Position numbers and translations under genes: made by a program. The notes beneath the pieces are model-generated. The model was not told the DNA's origin. It saw only the letters and a list, made by a program, of their open reading frames with translations, and ran no database searches. From Bacillota bacterium (GTDB taxonomy: Bacteria > Eremiobacterota > SpSt-956 > JAKJGF01): DNA of 25,851 bases. Below, piece after piece: positions 6,987 through 14,568 of the stretch (positions within the stretch are counted from its first letter, which is position 1; each line of letters opens with the position of its first letter). The stretch spans positions 1 to 25,851 of the forward strand of contig JAKPQU010000294.1 in assembly GCA_029555925.1 (NCBI GenBank). Direction: 5' to 3'.

Positions 6987-7865
6987 CTAATAGATATTAT
7001 CAATGTCCTTCTGAGCTTTTGCCTTCATCTTTTCAAAATATTCCTGGCCTTCCATAAGAAGTTCCCTGTCTTCTTCAAAATTATTTAATTTAATTTCTAT
7101 AAGCCAGCCTTCTCCATAGGGGTCTTCATTTAAAAGCTGCGGGCTTTCAATAACTTTTTCATTTATGCCGGACACTGTTCCCGACACAGGAGATACTGCT
7201 GAAAGAAGGGTTTTGGAGGATTCAAAACTGCATATATCGTCAAACTGGCTAACCTCTGTCCCGACTTCAGGCAATTCCACATACATAATATCTCCTACAT
7301 TTGTCTGAACATAATCGGTTATTCCTATTTTTGCCGTATCACCTTTTATTTTTGCCCAGAAGTCATTTTCGTTAAATACATAACCTGTTTTGGGAACCTT
7401 TAATATAAATTTATCTACCATTACTTCATAATATTCTATCTGCTCTTTTTCTGAAATTTCAGGTTTCTCTGCTTCAGGTCTTTCTTCTTTTATAAAAAAT
7501 TTTTCTATTTTTTCTGTAATGACAGAGGAAATTTTCACTGCCTCAATTCCTAAAGAAAGCTCTTTTTCAGGTTTTATGCCCGTTTCTTTTATAATATCAA
7601 GAACAAGAATTTTTTGAGAAACTGTTATTCCCTTATCTATAGCAATCTTTGTAGCACATCGTGTGGCGCAGCCATCGACTATTATAAATTTTTTATTTTT
7701 AATAATTTCCTCATATTTTCCAGAATCTCTTCCGAGTAATACAGGACAGACTATTTCTGTTTCAGGATATTTTTTCTGAAATTCAAGAGCAGCCAGGCGT
7801 GTAATCTGTCCGGTTGATTTATCCAGGCCATTACAGGGAAGTATGGCGTATTTATTAACTTCCAT
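6987..7865 (-). CDS. Fusion of DGC-domain putative zinc-binding protein and GcvH-like lipoyl protein
   Basis: Residues 1 to about 130 are a DGC domain (putative zinc-binding family), with LPCNGLDKSTG at 9-19 and the name-giving VDGCATRC (Asp64, Gly65, Cys66, Cys70). From about 145 to the end the protein is a glycine-cleavage H-like domain: GITDYVQTNVGDIMYVELPEVG at 181-202, then SFESSKTLLSAVSPVSG at 213-229, where Lys218 is the expected lipoylation site. No gcvT or gcvP is nearby, so a role in glycine cleavage is doubtful. GcvH-like lipoate-binding proteins also serve sulfur-oxidising Hdr-like pathways, and an HdrA-like protein and a ferredoxin lie just upstream. Dihydrolipoyl groups bind As(III) strongly. 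Both links are inference. Confidence 0.8.
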   Translation of the reverse strand: MEVNKYAILPCNGLDKSTGQITRLAALEFQKKYPETEIVCPVLLGRDSGKYEEIIKNKKFIIVDGCATRCATKIAIDKGITVSQKILVLDIIKETGIKPEKELSLGIEAVKISSVITEKIEKFFIKEERPEAEKPEISEKEQIEYYEVMVDKFILKVPKTGYVFNENDFWAKIKGDTAKIGITDYVQTNVGDIMYVELPEVGTEVSQFDDICSFESSKTLLSAVSPVSGTVSGINEKVIESPQLLNEDPYGEGWLIEIKLNNFEEDRELLMEGQEYFEKMKAKAQKDIDNIY

Positions 7866-7870
7866 AAAAA

Positions 7871-8251
7871 CTAACCTCTTTCTATTAAATGTTTTTTAAA
7901 GGCATGACGTAAGTTTTCCAATTTATCCTCTGCTTCACCTGCCTGAACACCGGGTTGAAGTCCTATTCCACAAAAATAAGTGTCATTTACCAGATAAATT
8001 AACATAGTCATTTTTGAAGATTCTACTTTTATTTTATCCGGTGTACCGCCATTTAAATTATCTAAAGACTTATAAAGTGTATTAATAATATTAGAACATT
8101 GTTGAGGAAAGAAGTTTACTTTATCTAAAGGATCTGATGTTTCCTGTAACGCCGATACACCTTTTTGATAATTTACAAGTCCATGGCATATATATCCCTT
8201 TACATCTGTGATATCCTGAATAGCTTTATTCATTTCTCTACTTAAATCCAT
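7871..8251 (-). CDS. Roadblock/LC7-like small protein
   Basis: The 126-residue protein has no signal or membrane segment. Its pattern (amphipathic N-terminal helix, ITDVKGYICHGLVNYQKGVSAL, a long middle helix, then SKMTMLIYLVNDTYFCGIGL and a C-terminal helix) resembles roadblock/MglB-type domains that form dimers and often regulate small GTPases. The match is by pattern only. It sits five bases upstream of the DGC-GcvH fusion and downstream of the ferredoxin, so it is probably part of the same transcript. No GTPase is in the window. Confidence 0.45.
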   Translation of the reverse strand: MDLSREMNKAIQDITDVKGYICHGLVNYQKGVSALQETSDPLDKVNFFPQQCSNIINTLYKSLDNLNGGTPDKIKVESSKMTMLIYLVNDTYFCGIGLQPGVQAGEAEDKLENLRHAFKKHLIERG

Positions 8252-8287
8252 AACATACTCCCCCTTTATTTTTGTTTAACAGGGTTT

Positions 8288-8330
8288 ATAAAACTCTCAA
8301 ACCCTCAACTCTCAACCCTCAACTTTCTCT
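8288..8330. repeat. Heptamer array at the ferredoxin 3' end
   Basis: Minus-strand GTTGAGG/GTTGAGA units are repeated about four times. The last codons and stop of the ferredoxin gene (KVEG, stop) are encoded by the first unit, so the array has replaced or extended the original C terminus. Confidence 0.75.
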
Positions 8331-8605
8331 TCCTCTTTCCTTATCTCTTTTATGAGTTTTGTAATTTCTTTCTTATCAGGAAAAGAAATTGCATCAGGTT
8401 CACAGCATTTACCGCAGGCACGGCAGAAAACTACACAGTTGTAAGGATTCTTGACTGTAAGTTTTATTTCTCCTTCCTGACGTTCAAAGACCCTGTGAGG
8501 ACAGAACTTATCACATTCCATACAGTAATTGCATTTTGTATAATCTATTACAGGATACCAGGGGATTTTTTCTCTGGAAACACCCATAAAAGTATTTTCA
8601 CTCAT
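8312..8605 (-). CDS. 4Fe-4S dicluster ferredoxin-like protein
   Basis: The start at 8605 (MSENTFMGVSREKIPWYP) overlaps the stop of the upstream HdrA-like gene, which implies translational coupling. The 97-residue product has CNYCMECDKFCP (Cys25, 28, 31, 35) and a second group NCVVFCRACGKCCEP (Cys57, 61, 64, 67/68), enough for two 4Fe-4S clusters. The first cysteine of the second group has wider spacing than the usual CxxCxxCxxxC. With its HdrA-like partner it may form an electron-transfer pair in the cytosol. Its C-terminal residues come from a heptamer repeat. Confidence 0.85.
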   Translation of the reverse strand: MSENTFMGVSREKIPWYPVIDYTKCNYCMECDKFCPHRVFERQEGEIKLTVKNPYNCVVFCRACGKCCEPDAISFPDKKEITKLIKEIRKEEEKVEG

Positions 8606-8981
8606 TCTTTTCACCTTCAATCTCCTGAAGCTTTTTCTCTACCATTTCAAAAGCCTCATTAGTTGTTTTATCTCTTACATCAAGTGGAACCAGATCTTTC
8701 TTTACATCCAGACCTGCATTACTGAAGGCATCTCTAAAAAGTTTATACTGCATACTTGCCGCACAGCCGCCTACCATGTATTTTCTTCCCGGTTTTATAA
8801 AATCATTCCAGAACCTGTCTCCGTCTTCTTCGCAGAGCTGTGGGTGAATAAAGGCATATTCTACGGGAAGCTCTACCCTTACTCTATTTATAAAATCCCA
8901 CATATCCATTTTTTCAAATCCGGGACATTTACCTGTACAGACACACATGATAAAGCCTATATTTTTTTCTTCTTCTGACAT
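8598..8981 (-). CDS. HdrA N-terminal-domain-like protein
   Basis: The start at 8981 (MSEEEKNIGF) was chosen because the longer frame would translate a heptamer array. The 127-residue protein has GFIMCVCTGKCPG at 9-21 (Cys13, 15, 19), an HPQLCEEDG segment (Cys50) and YMVGGCAASMQYKLFRDAF at 68-86 (Cys73). This is the layout of the N-terminal domain of heterodisulfide reductase subunit A (VCxC..., LC..G, VVAACSPR..HE..FR). No FAD domain is present. The stop overlaps the ferredoxin start. An electron-bifurcating Hdr complex is not encoded here, so these two proteins may form a small separate redox module. Confidence 0.65.
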   Translation of the reverse strand: MSEEEKNIGFIMCVCTGKCPGFEKMDMWDFINRVRVELPVEYAFIHPQLCEEDGDRFWNDFIKPGRKYMVGGCAASMQYKLFRDAFSNAGLDVKKDLVPLDVRDKTTNEAFEMVEKKLQEIEGEKNE

Positions 8982-9002
8982 AATATTTACCTGCTTTCTT
9001 AA

Positions 9003-9076
9003 TAGTTTATGGTTGAGAGTTGAAGGTTGAGGGTTTATAAAACTCTCAACTCTCAACTCCCAAACTCTCAACTCTA
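9003..9076. repeat. Inverted heptamer arrays
   Basis: GTTGAGA, GTTGAAG and GTTGAGG units (about 9012-9034) face TCTCAAC-type units (about 9041-9075) across a short AT spacer, giving a long imperfect hairpin between the OsmC and HdrA-like genes. Confidence 0.75.
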
Positions 9077-9082
9077 CTAAAA

Positions 9083-9523
9083 TTATTTTTCAGTTAAAAA
9101 TAATTTAACGGGAGTAATATTATTTAACATATCACTTACAGGACATCGTTTTTCTATCGCTTCAGTCCATTGAGTCAAAACATCAGATGAAGCAGAGGTT
9201 TTTACATCAAAATATACTCTTATTTCCTTAAAACCTGCTCTTACATCAGGCTTTTTTCCAAGAAAAGAAAGAGGATCAAGATTGCCTTCAATTTTAATAT
9301 TCATCGATTCAATGACAAATCCCATTTCTTTTGCAATCATATAGGCTGTTACATTAAGACACCCTGCAAGAGAACCAAGCTGATATTCTACAGGATTTGG
9401 GCCAGTATTGGTTCCTCCAAGTTTTTCAGGCTCATCTACATTAAATGTAAAATCTCTTACTTTTACTTCTGTCCTGCTTTTACTTAAAGACAAAGCTTCA
9501 ATGGAAAATTTTACATCTGCCAT
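9083..9523 (-). CDS. OsmC/Ohr-family peroxide-reducing protein
   Basis: The 146-residue protein shows the OsmC fold signature: GGTNTGPNPVEYQLGSLAGCLNV at 37-57, with the peroxidatic Cys55, and EKRCPVSDML at 124-133, with the second active-site Cys127. Family members reduce organic hydroperoxides with thiol or lipoyl reductants, and some act in sulfur transfer. Lipoyl-dependent recycling is known for Ohr, which is notable because a GcvH-like lipoyl protein is in the same gene run. The protein is cytosolic with no signal peptide. It lies between the AhpD-like and HdrA-like genes on the same strand, with a GGAGG ribosome-binding site. Confidence 0.88.
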   Translation of the reverse strand: MADVKFSIEALSLSKSRTEVKVRDFTFNVDEPEKLGGTNTGPNPVEYQLGSLAGCLNVTAYMIAKEMGFVIESMNIKIEGNLDPLSFLGKKPDVRAGFKEIRVYFDVKTSASSDVLTQWTEAIEKRCPVSDMLNNITPVKLFLTEK

Positions 9524-9543
9524 TTAAATCTCCTCCTATTATT

Positions 9544-9795
9544 TTAACAGCAACTTTTTCCTTCACAGCAGCATGGAGCCAGATTTGTATTAATATTTAA
9601 AAGATCATCAGCTATTTCAGCTATATCTTTATTCGGCCTTTCTTTTACTTTTTTGCCTATTTCTATAGCTATTTTTATATCTTTCTTATCGATACCAAGT
9701 TCTATACATTTATTATAATGCCACTCAAGACATGGCAGGCAGTTTGCCCCTATAGAAGCTCCTATTGATATAAGTTCTTTTATCTTTGGATCCAT
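9544..9795 (-). CDS. Carboxymuconolactone decarboxylase/AhpD-like small protein
   Basis: The 83-residue protein has GASIGANCLPCLEWHYNKC at 12-30: an AhpD-type CxxC pair (Cys19, Cys22) with the characteristic nearby His26. It ends in a cysteine-rich tail (CCCEGKSCC). AhpD-like proteins are thiol reductases whose CxxC passes electrons, in some cases from lipoyl groups, to peroxidases. Here the next gene encodes OsmC and a lipoyl-type protein follows further on, a coherent set. The vicinal cysteines at the C terminus are extra to the fold and could bind soft metals. It is single-domain and short, but complete for the small subfamily. Confidence 0.82.
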   Translation of the reverse strand: MDPKIKELISIGASIGANCLPCLEWHYNKCIELGIDKKDIKIAIEIGKKVKERPNKDIAEIADDLLNINTNLAPCCCEGKSCC

Positions 9796-9813
9796 CAGTT
9801 TATTACCTCCTTT

Positions 9814-10494
9814 TTATTCTATATAACATTTCATTTTTCCATTAATACAAAAATAGTCATAATATTCTTTCAGTAATTTAAATACAGCAGTTTCCTTATC
9901 AGAAGGTATATAATTGTATATTTTAATTTCCTTCATAAAATCTTCTCCCAGGTTTTCTGGTTTCTTCCCCTGTTTTTTAAATTTTAAAAATATCTTCGGA
10001 AGAAGCAGAAAATCTATTTTTTCTCCGTTAATGCTAATAGTAACCGGCTTGGGTGAAGAGAAGCAACTGCATGAAGGAATTTCGTCTTCCGCTATTTCAT
10101 CACAGGAATTATCTCCTATGATTTTATCTATTTTTAAAGCAATCTCTTCTGCTACAAGATCTACTATTTCCTGAAGATTTTCTTCGGTAATAGTTCTATC
10201 TTTTAAAAGTTCAGGTACAGAAATATAATCTTCTACTTTTCCGCTGTGCTTTTCAGTTCCTCTTTTAGCACAGAGTTTTTCACAGCCATCTATTGTTATA
10301 GTGGGGTTTAATTTTGCAAAAGCTCTTTCTCCTTCTCCTCCTGCAAGGAAAAGAGGGAAACACAGTGTAACTGCCTTTCCCTGCCTGAGTTTATCCATAA
10401 CCTTCCTCGTGGCAAGTCTTGTAACAGTGCCTCCTAAAAATTCTTCTCCGCTGCAGGAAACCAGTCCTACTTTAAGTATTTCCAATGAAATCAA
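9814..10494 (-). CDS. DGC-domain protein with extra C-terminal domain, copy 1
   Basis: The 226-residue protein carries VSCSGEEFLGGTVTRLATRK near 12-31 and the DGC signature ITIDGCEKLCAKRG (Asp69, Gly70, Cys71, Cys75). After a linker with SCSCFSS, a C-terminal domain of about 80 residues follows (FLLLPKIFLKFKKQGKKP, then EIKIYNYIP) that I do not recognise. The start is TTG at 10494, overlapping the upstream stop by four bases; copy 2 has an ATG at the equivalent second codon. It is paired with a single-domain DGC protein immediately upstream, and the whole pair is repeated at 14623-15704. DGC proteins are annotated as putative zinc-binding; a role with arsenic or mercury is inferred from context. 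Confidence 0.78.
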   Translation of the reverse strand: MISLEILKVGLVSCSGEEFLGGTVTRLATRKVMDKLRQGKAVTLCFPLFLAGGEGERAFAKLNPTITIDGCEKLCAKRGTEKHSGKVEDYISVPELLKDRTITEENLQEIVDLVAEEIALKIDKIIGDNSCDEIAEDEIPSCSCFSSPKPVTISINGEKIDFLLLPKIFLKFKKQGKKPENLGEDFMKEIKIYNYIPSDKETAVFKLLKEYYDYFCINGKMKCYIE

Positions 10495-10889
10495 CCCCTT
10501 CCTTCAATTTCTTTTACCATTCCGGATATATCGGACGCTATAATAGAAGCCAGTTTCTTACCGTCTTCTCCCGGTTCTGTAACAGTTCCAGGCTTTAATT
10601 CCTTATGTTCTCTCATATAGTCCATTACCATAAAACTTTTTTCTATTTTTCCTCCGCTTTTTTCAACATTTTTTAATGCACAGGCCTTTGGGCAGCCGTC
10701 AACTGTTATAGAAGAATTTTCCTTAACTTTTTTAACTGTTTCCTCATCCCCTACAGTAAGAAGAGCAAGGCATGGACATTCTGTAATGTCTTTTAATTTA
10801 CGCACCACTTCTCTGACAGAATCTATTGCAATTGTTCCGGAAACCTTTCCTATACCGCTGCATGGAAAAACCATTACTTTTTTATTCAT
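10491..10889 (-). CDS. DGC-domain putative zinc-binding protein, copy 1
   Basis: The 132-residue protein has FPCSGIGKVSGTIA at 8-21 and SITVDGCPKACALKN at 60-74 (Asp64, Gly65, Cys66, Cys70), the two conserved cysteine sites of the DGC family, then a conserved MVMDYMREHKELKPG segment. It is cytosolic. It overlaps the next gene by four bases, implying coupled translation, and follows the small thioredoxin gene by four bases. The copy at 15306-15704 is nearly identical in its second half. The function is not established in the family. Its constant pairing with the larger DGC protein suggests a complex. Confidence 0.82.
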   Translation of the reverse strand: MNKKVMVFPCSGIGKVSGTIAIDSVREVVRKLKDITECPCLALLTVGDEETVKKVKENSSITVDGCPKACALKNVEKSGGKIEKSFMVMDYMREHKELKPGTVTEPGEDGKKLASIIASDISGMVKEIEGRG

Positions 10890-10893
10890 ATTA

Positions 10894-11124
10894 TCAGCAG
10901 ATCCAGCCTCTCACCTCCTCAATATGGGGAACACGACCGGCACATACTACCGTGCCGTCAATAACGAGTCCCGGAAGAGTCATAATGCCGTAAGACATAA
11001 TCTTTTGCATTTCCTGCACTTTTACTAATTCTACATTAAGTTTCTTCTCTTCAATTACCTGCTTTGCAAGCTCATAGGTTTTCACACAATTTGCACAACC
11101 GGGACCTAAAACTTCTACTTTCAT
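10894..11124 (-). CDS. Small thioredoxin-fold redox protein (redox-active disulfide type), copy 1
   Basis: The start at 11124 gives 76 residues beginning [20 protein letters not shown], with a GAAAGGAAG ribosome-binding site. Cys10-Ala-Asn-Cys13 is the active-site CxxC, directly after the first strand as in small glutaredoxin/thioredoxin-like redox-active disulfide proteins. [10 protein letters not shown] supplies the cis-proline loop, and the protein ends GWIC. It has no signal peptide, so it is a likely cytosolic electron donor to the CcdA encoded next upstream. An apparently longer frame runs into heptamer repeats and is rejected. Copy 2 is at 15718-15948. Confidence 0.88.
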   Translation of the reverse strand: MKVEVLGPGCANCVKTYELAKQVIEEKKLNVELVKVQEMQKIMSYGIMTLPGLVIDGTVVCAGRVPHIEEVRGWIC

Positions 11125-11146
11125 TTTTTTACTTCCTTTCTTATTC

Positions 11147-11235
11147 GTGATACGCAATGCGTAATGCGTGTTTTTACCGTGTACCGGGCGAATACAGTGG
11201 TTCACTTTTCACTACTCACTTTTCACTGCTTACCT
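11147..11235. repeat. Heptamer arrays between ccdA1 and the small thioredoxin gene
   Basis: Units GTGATAC, GCAATGC and GTAATGC (about 11147-11168) precede CCGGGCG, and TTCACTT/CTCACTT units follow at about 11201-11226. The same position in block B (15984-16096) has arrays on both sides of CCGGGCG, but with GTGACGC and GACTCAC units. Confidence 0.7.
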
Positions 11236-11239
11236 CGTA

Positions 11240-11932
11240 CTAAACCGACTGCCAGAATATATAAAATCCTCCAAGAACAAAAATAACACCGCTTACTTTT
11301 TTCATAACTGTAGAAAAACTGCCTATTCCTCTGGTTTTTGCCAGCTTATCCACAAATCCCACACTTATACCTGCCAGAAGAACAAGAGTCCAGTGACCTA
11401 TGGCATAAAAAAGTAAAAGAGTAGCTCCGTAAAGGGCATTTCCTTTTGCCGATGCAAGGGCAAGAATTCCTATAAGAGCGGGTGTGGCACAGGGAGCAGA
11501 AGCCAGTCCAAAAAGAAAACCCAGTATAAAACCTCCGACCATTCCTTTCTGTTTAGGCTGTATCTTCTGTATCGGCGCAGGCATTGGTATATTTAAGATA
11601 CCAAGTAATTGTAATCCTGCCGCAACTGCTACAAGGGCTATACCTATATAACCCCATTTCCCGAAGAGCTTCATAAAACCTCCGACAAAACCTACAGTAG
11701 CGCCGAGAAGGGTAAAACTGACTGTCAGCCCTATAACAAAAACCATAGAATAAGATATTGCTTTTTTTGTGTCTCCTTCAGCATATCCTCCAATAAAACC
11801 TATGACAAGAGGTATTATGGCAAGCACACATGGACTTGCACAGGAAAACAGACCTCCCAGAAAAACTGCTGCATATGCAAGAGCAGGATTGGCGTCTATA
11901 GTTCCTACTAACTGATTGGCAATATGCTCCAT
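11240..11932 (-). CDS. ccdA: CcdA-family thiol-disulfide transmembrane electron carrier, copy 1
   Basis: The 230-residue protein has six hydrophobic segments and the two CcdA/DsbD-core motifs: SPCVLAIIPLVIGFIGGYAEG from 33 (Cys35 in TM1) and GLASAPCATPALIGILALA around 142-160 (Cys148 in TM4). The extra Cys31 in TM1 is missing from copy 2. CcdA moves electrons from cytosolic thioredoxin to periplasmic thioredoxin-fold partners. Its start overlaps the stop of the upstream thioredoxin gene by one base (TAATG), and the cytosolic thioredoxin gene follows, so donor, channel and acceptor lie in one operon. Copy 2 at 16097-16789 keeps the same neighbours. Confidence 0.92.
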   Translation of the reverse strand: MEHIANQLVGTIDANPALAYAAVFLGGLFSCASPCVLAIIPLVIGFIGGYAEGDTKKAISYSMVFVIGLTVSFTLLGATVGFVGGFMKLFGKWGYIGIALVAVAAGLQLLGILNIPMPAPIQKIQPKQKGMVGGFILGFLFGLASAPCATPALIGILALASAKGNALYGATLLLFYAIGHWTLVLLAGISVGFVDKLAKTRGIGSFSTVMKKVSGVIFVLGGFYIFWQSV

Positions 11933-12183
11933 TATTTAATCAATCCTTTTTCTTTAAGTATTTTTTCTATATCATTCTTTGACATAGACCCTTCATGCCT
12001 GAAAACCTCTTTACCATTTATATCATAAAATATCTGTGTCGGTGTGGTTTTTATACCAGCTTTCTTCGCTTCCTGATATGCTTCTTCACTATCCATTACA
12101 TTTATATCTTTTACCATTAAAACTTTTTTATACTGGTTTACTATGGCTTCCAGCGCGGGGGCCATATTACTGCAGGCACATCA
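11932..12183 (-). pseudogene. Truncated selenocysteine-type thioredoxin, copy 1
   Basis: The frame aligns codon for codon with the intact copy at 16790-17188 from the UGA onward: TGA at 12181-12183, then C-A-C, S-N-M-A-P-A-L-E, and so on. The end includes TPTQIFYDINGKEVFRHEG. Everything before the UGA is gone: the AGGAGG ribosome-binding site (about 12188-12194) is followed after five bases by the UGA, with no usable in-frame start. About 150 bp encoding the anchor and first strand appear deleted relative to copy 2. Translation could restart at ATG 12165, but that product lacks the active site. The hairpin after the UGA has also lost its GU loop dinucleotide. Confidence 0.75.
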
Positions 12184-12196
12184 ATTTACCTCCTGA

Positions 12197-12772
12197 TTAT
12201 TTAGGATTATCAAATTCAACTATACAGGCAGGCAAAACAATACCCTGTTCCACGTCATTCCATGTCGGTTTATCCGTCATAGAAACTCTGTAAAAACATA
12301 TAGCATTTTCCTTATTTTTATAATTATTAGGTTCTCCCGATGCCCAGCTGCTATATTTAACTTCCTCGCCCGTAACCCATTTCCAGCCTTCCTTTGCTTT
12401 TTTAACTCCTTCTTTCTTATATCCACCTATCCAGGGTCCGTAACCATTACCTGACTTATCTACAGCCCATAAACCTGCATTTTTATTTATCAGTCCATAA
12501 ACAAAATCATTCTCAGCCTTTGAATTAATTGTTACAAGATGTCCCCCGGATGCTTCTGCAGCTTTTTTTGCTTCTTCCCAGGTAAATCCCCAAGATACTG
12601 CGACTATCTGATAGGCATGACCATTGCCTCCGTCACTTTTCGACCATATAACAGGACTCACGGCCCCGCCGCAGGTTGGTCCTCAACCGGCAGATGCAGG
12701 ATAAGTGAATAGAGCCAGAATCGTCAAACAAAACAGGGATACAAGTAACATTAGATAATTTTTTTTATACAT
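12197..12772 (-). CDS. Exported C-type-lectin-like selenoprotein, copy 1
   Basis: Start ATG 12772 has AGGAG eight bases upstream. The 191-residue frame reads through one TGA (12683-12685), which becomes residue 30. Residues 1-28 are a signal peptide (MYKKNY, hydrophobic core, TYPASAG), so the mature N terminus would be G-U-GPTC-GGAVSP. The rest is a C-type lectin-like domain: GGNGHAYQIVAV, WEEAKKAAEASGGHLVTI, GPWIGGY near 115-121, SGEPNNY (EPN, calcium-site type), WNDV and CIVEF near the end. The paralogue at 17202-17780 keeps the TGA, a nearby Cys and the domain, which is strong support for selenocysteine. No function is known to me. Position before the thioredoxin and CcdA genes suggests it is a redox client or metal-binding partner outside the membrane. 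Confidence 0.8.
12653..12685 (-). promoter_or_regulatory. Predicted bacterial SECIS hairpin, lectin copy 1
   Basis: Fifteen bases after the UGA, GGGGC (12663-12667) pairs with GUCCU (12653-12657), using two G-U pairs, around the loop CGUGA. The GU in the loop and the distance fit bacterial SECIS elements bound by SelB. Lectin copy 2 keeps the same stem and loop position. Confidence 0.6.
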
Positions 12773-12794
12773 TAACATCTCTCCTTTAAATTTA

Positions 12795-12867
12795 ATGGTT
12801 TAGAGTTTAAAGTTGAGAGTTTAAGGTTAATTTCCAACCTTCAAATCTCAACCATCAACTCTCAACT
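12795..12867. repeat. Inverted heptamer arrays directly after the acr3-1 stop
   Basis: On the minus strand the acr3-1 TGA is followed at once by AGTTGAGAGTTGATGG, and the inverse arm ends near 12797. The equivalent site after acr3-2 carries GTGAAAA units instead. hgcAB is absent here, whereas it occupies this interval in block B. Confidence 0.75.
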
Positions 12868-13929
12868 TCATTTACAGCATCTTCCTACAAACCATGTATC
12901 CTTCAATTTGAATGCCACATTTACAAGACTTATTAAAACAGGTACTTCTACCAGAGGGCCTATTACTGCAGCAAAAGCCTGATCTGAACCTATTCCGAAT
13001 ACTGCTACCGCAACAGCAATGGCAAGCTCAAAATTATTACTTGCCGCAGTAAATGAAAGGCTTGTGCTCTGCTCATAATTTGCTCCCATTTTATAAGAAG
13101 TGTAATAAGAAACAAAAAACATAATAACAAAATAAATTATAAGCGGTATGGCTATGAGAATTACATTAAACGGGTTTTTAACTATATAATCACCTTTTAT
13201 TGAAAACATCACCACTATGGTAAATAAAAGTGCTATAAGTGTTATGGGGCTTATCTTCGGTATAAATTTTTCCTGATACCATATTTTATCTTTTATCTGA
13301 AGAAGGCTGAACCTTGTAATTAAACCTGCTATAAAAGGAATACCAAGATATATAAATACATTTATTGCAATCTGGCCTATTGTAATGGGAACTGCTGTCC
13401 CCTGTGTCAGTCCCAGTGCTTTCGGAAGAACTGTTATAAAAATATAGGCATAAACAGAAAAGAATAATATCTGAAAAATGGAGTTAAAAGCTACAAGTCC
13501 GGCACAGTATTCAGTATCACCTTTTGCAAGTTCATTCCATACTATTACCATGGCAATACATCTGGCAAGGCCAATCATTATAAGGCCTTCCATAAATCCC
13601 TGATGACTTCGAAGAAAAATTACTGCAAGAATAAACATCAAAATAGGGCCTATTACCCAGTTCTGTAGAAGTGAAATAACAAGAACTTTTACATTTTTAA
13701 ACACCTGTGGTAATTCTTCGTATTTCACCTTTGCCAGAGGAGGATACATCATAAGTATAAGACCTATGGCAATAGGAATTGATGTTGTTCCTATCTGAAA
13801 CCTGTCTATAAGATCCTTTACCTGTGGGGCAAAATAACCGAGAGCCACACCCAATATCATAGCGAGAAAAATCCAGAGTGTTAAAAATCTGTCCAGAAAC
13901 GATAGTTTTTTCATTACCTGTTCTGACAT
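12868..13929 (-). CDS. acr3: ACR3-family arsenite efflux transporter, copy 1
   Basis: The 353-residue protein has about ten transmembrane segments and ACR3 signatures: [18 protein letters not shown] at 16-33, [23 protein letters not shown] at 51-73, and [19 protein letters not shown] at 120-138 with the conserved Cys124 needed by ACR3 pumps. [21 protein letters not shown] near the C terminus holds the second conserved stretch. ACR3 exports As(III) by proton antiport. It follows arsR1 after an AT-rich operator-like gap, with AAAGGAG before the ATG. Its tail (GRCCK) carries a vicinal cysteine pair absent from copy 2. Length and motifs are intact. Confidence 0.95.
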   Translation of the reverse strand: MSEQVMKKLSFLDRFLTLWIFLAMILGVALGYFAPQVKDLIDRFQIGTTSIPIAIGLILMMYPPLAKVKYEELPQVFKNVKVLVISLLQNWVIGPILMFILAVIFLRSHQGFMEGLIMIGLARCIAMVIVWNELAKGDTEYCAGLVAFNSIFQILFFSVYAYIFITVLPKALGLTQGTAVPITIGQIAINVFIYLGIPFIAGLITRFSLLQIKDKIWYQEKFIPKISPITLIALLFTIVVMFSIKGDYIVKNPFNVILIAIPLIIYFVIMFFVSYYTSYKMGANYEQSTSLSFTAASNNFELAIAVAVAVFGIGSDQAFAAVIGPLVEVPVLISLVNVAFKLKDTWFVGRCCK

Positions 13930-13983
13930 AAAAATCTCCTTTCAATAAACTCTCAACCCTCAACTACATTATATTTACATTTA

Positions 13984-14024
13984 AATTCTTATATAAATAT
14001 ATAATAATTTGAACTTCAAAAAAA
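13984..14024 (-). promoter_or_regulatory. acr3-1 promoter/operator region
   Basis: A roughly 40-bp block (AAATT, then TATAAATATA, then TAATTTGA and CAAAAAAA on the plus strand) is shared with 20577-20617 upstream of acr3-2, although the surrounding gap has diverged. On the minus strand TTGAAG (14014-14019) and TATATA (13990-13995), 18 bases apart, could be -35 and -10, with an ArsR site between. Confidence 0.5.
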
Positions 14025-14052
14025 ATATAAATCAAATTAAAACATTTCATAA

Positions 14053-14448
14053 TTAACTCTCAACTCTTACCACCCAACCCTCAACTTCCTTATCCTTACA
14101 TTTCCTTATCCTTATATTTTCTGAAAGTTCGTACAATCTTTCAATCTCAGTTTTAAATTCTTCAAGCTCTTCAGGATTGGTATCAATAAAAACATCTAAG
14201 GAAGTCAAAAGATCTTTTAACAATTTTTTATTCAAAGAATAATAAGACCACTTCCCTTCATTTCTTTCTATTACAAGGTCTACTTCTTTAAGCCTCTTAA
14301 TCTGTTGAGATATAGTAGGTTGCTTCAACCCGGTTACTTCTTCAATTTCACATACACATAATTCTCTGTAACCAAGTATCTTAATAAGCTTAAGCCTTGA
14401 TGGCTCACTGAGTATTTTTAATATATTGGTATAATTACGTATTTTCAT
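14053..14448 (-). CDS. arsR: ArsR-family arsenic-responsive repressor (arsR1)
   Basis: The start at 14448 (MKIRNYTNILKILSEPSRLK) matches the paralogue arsR2 and has AAGAGG upstream. The protein has 131 residues. ELCVCEIEEVTGLKQPTISQQIKRLKE at 29-55 holds the As(III) ligands Cys31 and Cys33 and the recognition helix, and GKWSYYSLN forms the wing. The C terminus carries Cys in IRKCKDKE and then an unusual EVEGWVVRVES tail. That tail is encoded by a heptamer array; arsR2 ends MECKCK instead. It probably represses its own promoter (14484-14513) and acr3-1 just downstream. Confidence 0.93.
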   Translation of the reverse strand: MKIRNYTNILKILSEPSRLKLIKILGYRELCVCEIEEVTGLKQPTISQQIKRLKEVDLVIERNEGKWSYYSLNKKLLKDLLTSLDVFIDTNPEELEEFKTEIERLYELSENIRIRKCKDKEVEGWVVRVES

Positions 14449-14483
14449 AACATTCCTCTTTATTACAGTCATATTATCAAATC

Positions 14484-14513
14484 ATTATATAACAATATAA
14501 TAATTTCTGTCAA
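14484..14513 (-). promoter_or_regulatory. arsR1 promoter with ArsR box
   Basis: Minus-strand TTGACA (14508-14513), an 18-base spacer and TATAAT (14484-14489). The spacer and -10 contain TTATTATATTGTTATAT, almost identical to the fmdE operator, so ArsR binding would block the promoter. Confidence 0.7.
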
Positions 14514-14568
14514 TGATAAACCGGATTATTTATATTAGAAGTTTTTAACAGAAGGATTTACAAAAAAA

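Noticed and set aside
8982..9071. Longer N terminus for the HdrA-like protein
   Set aside because: The extra 30 residues are a translation of a heptamer array; a start at 8981 fits the family.
8288..9076. Short repeats as a CRISPR array
   Set aside because: Units are 7 bp, contiguous and without unique spacers; no cas genes are present.
9914..10543. Plus-strand open frames opposite the DGC genes (also 14735-15413)
   Set aside because: They recur in both blocks only because the DGC genes on the other strand are conserved; they have no recognisable domain.
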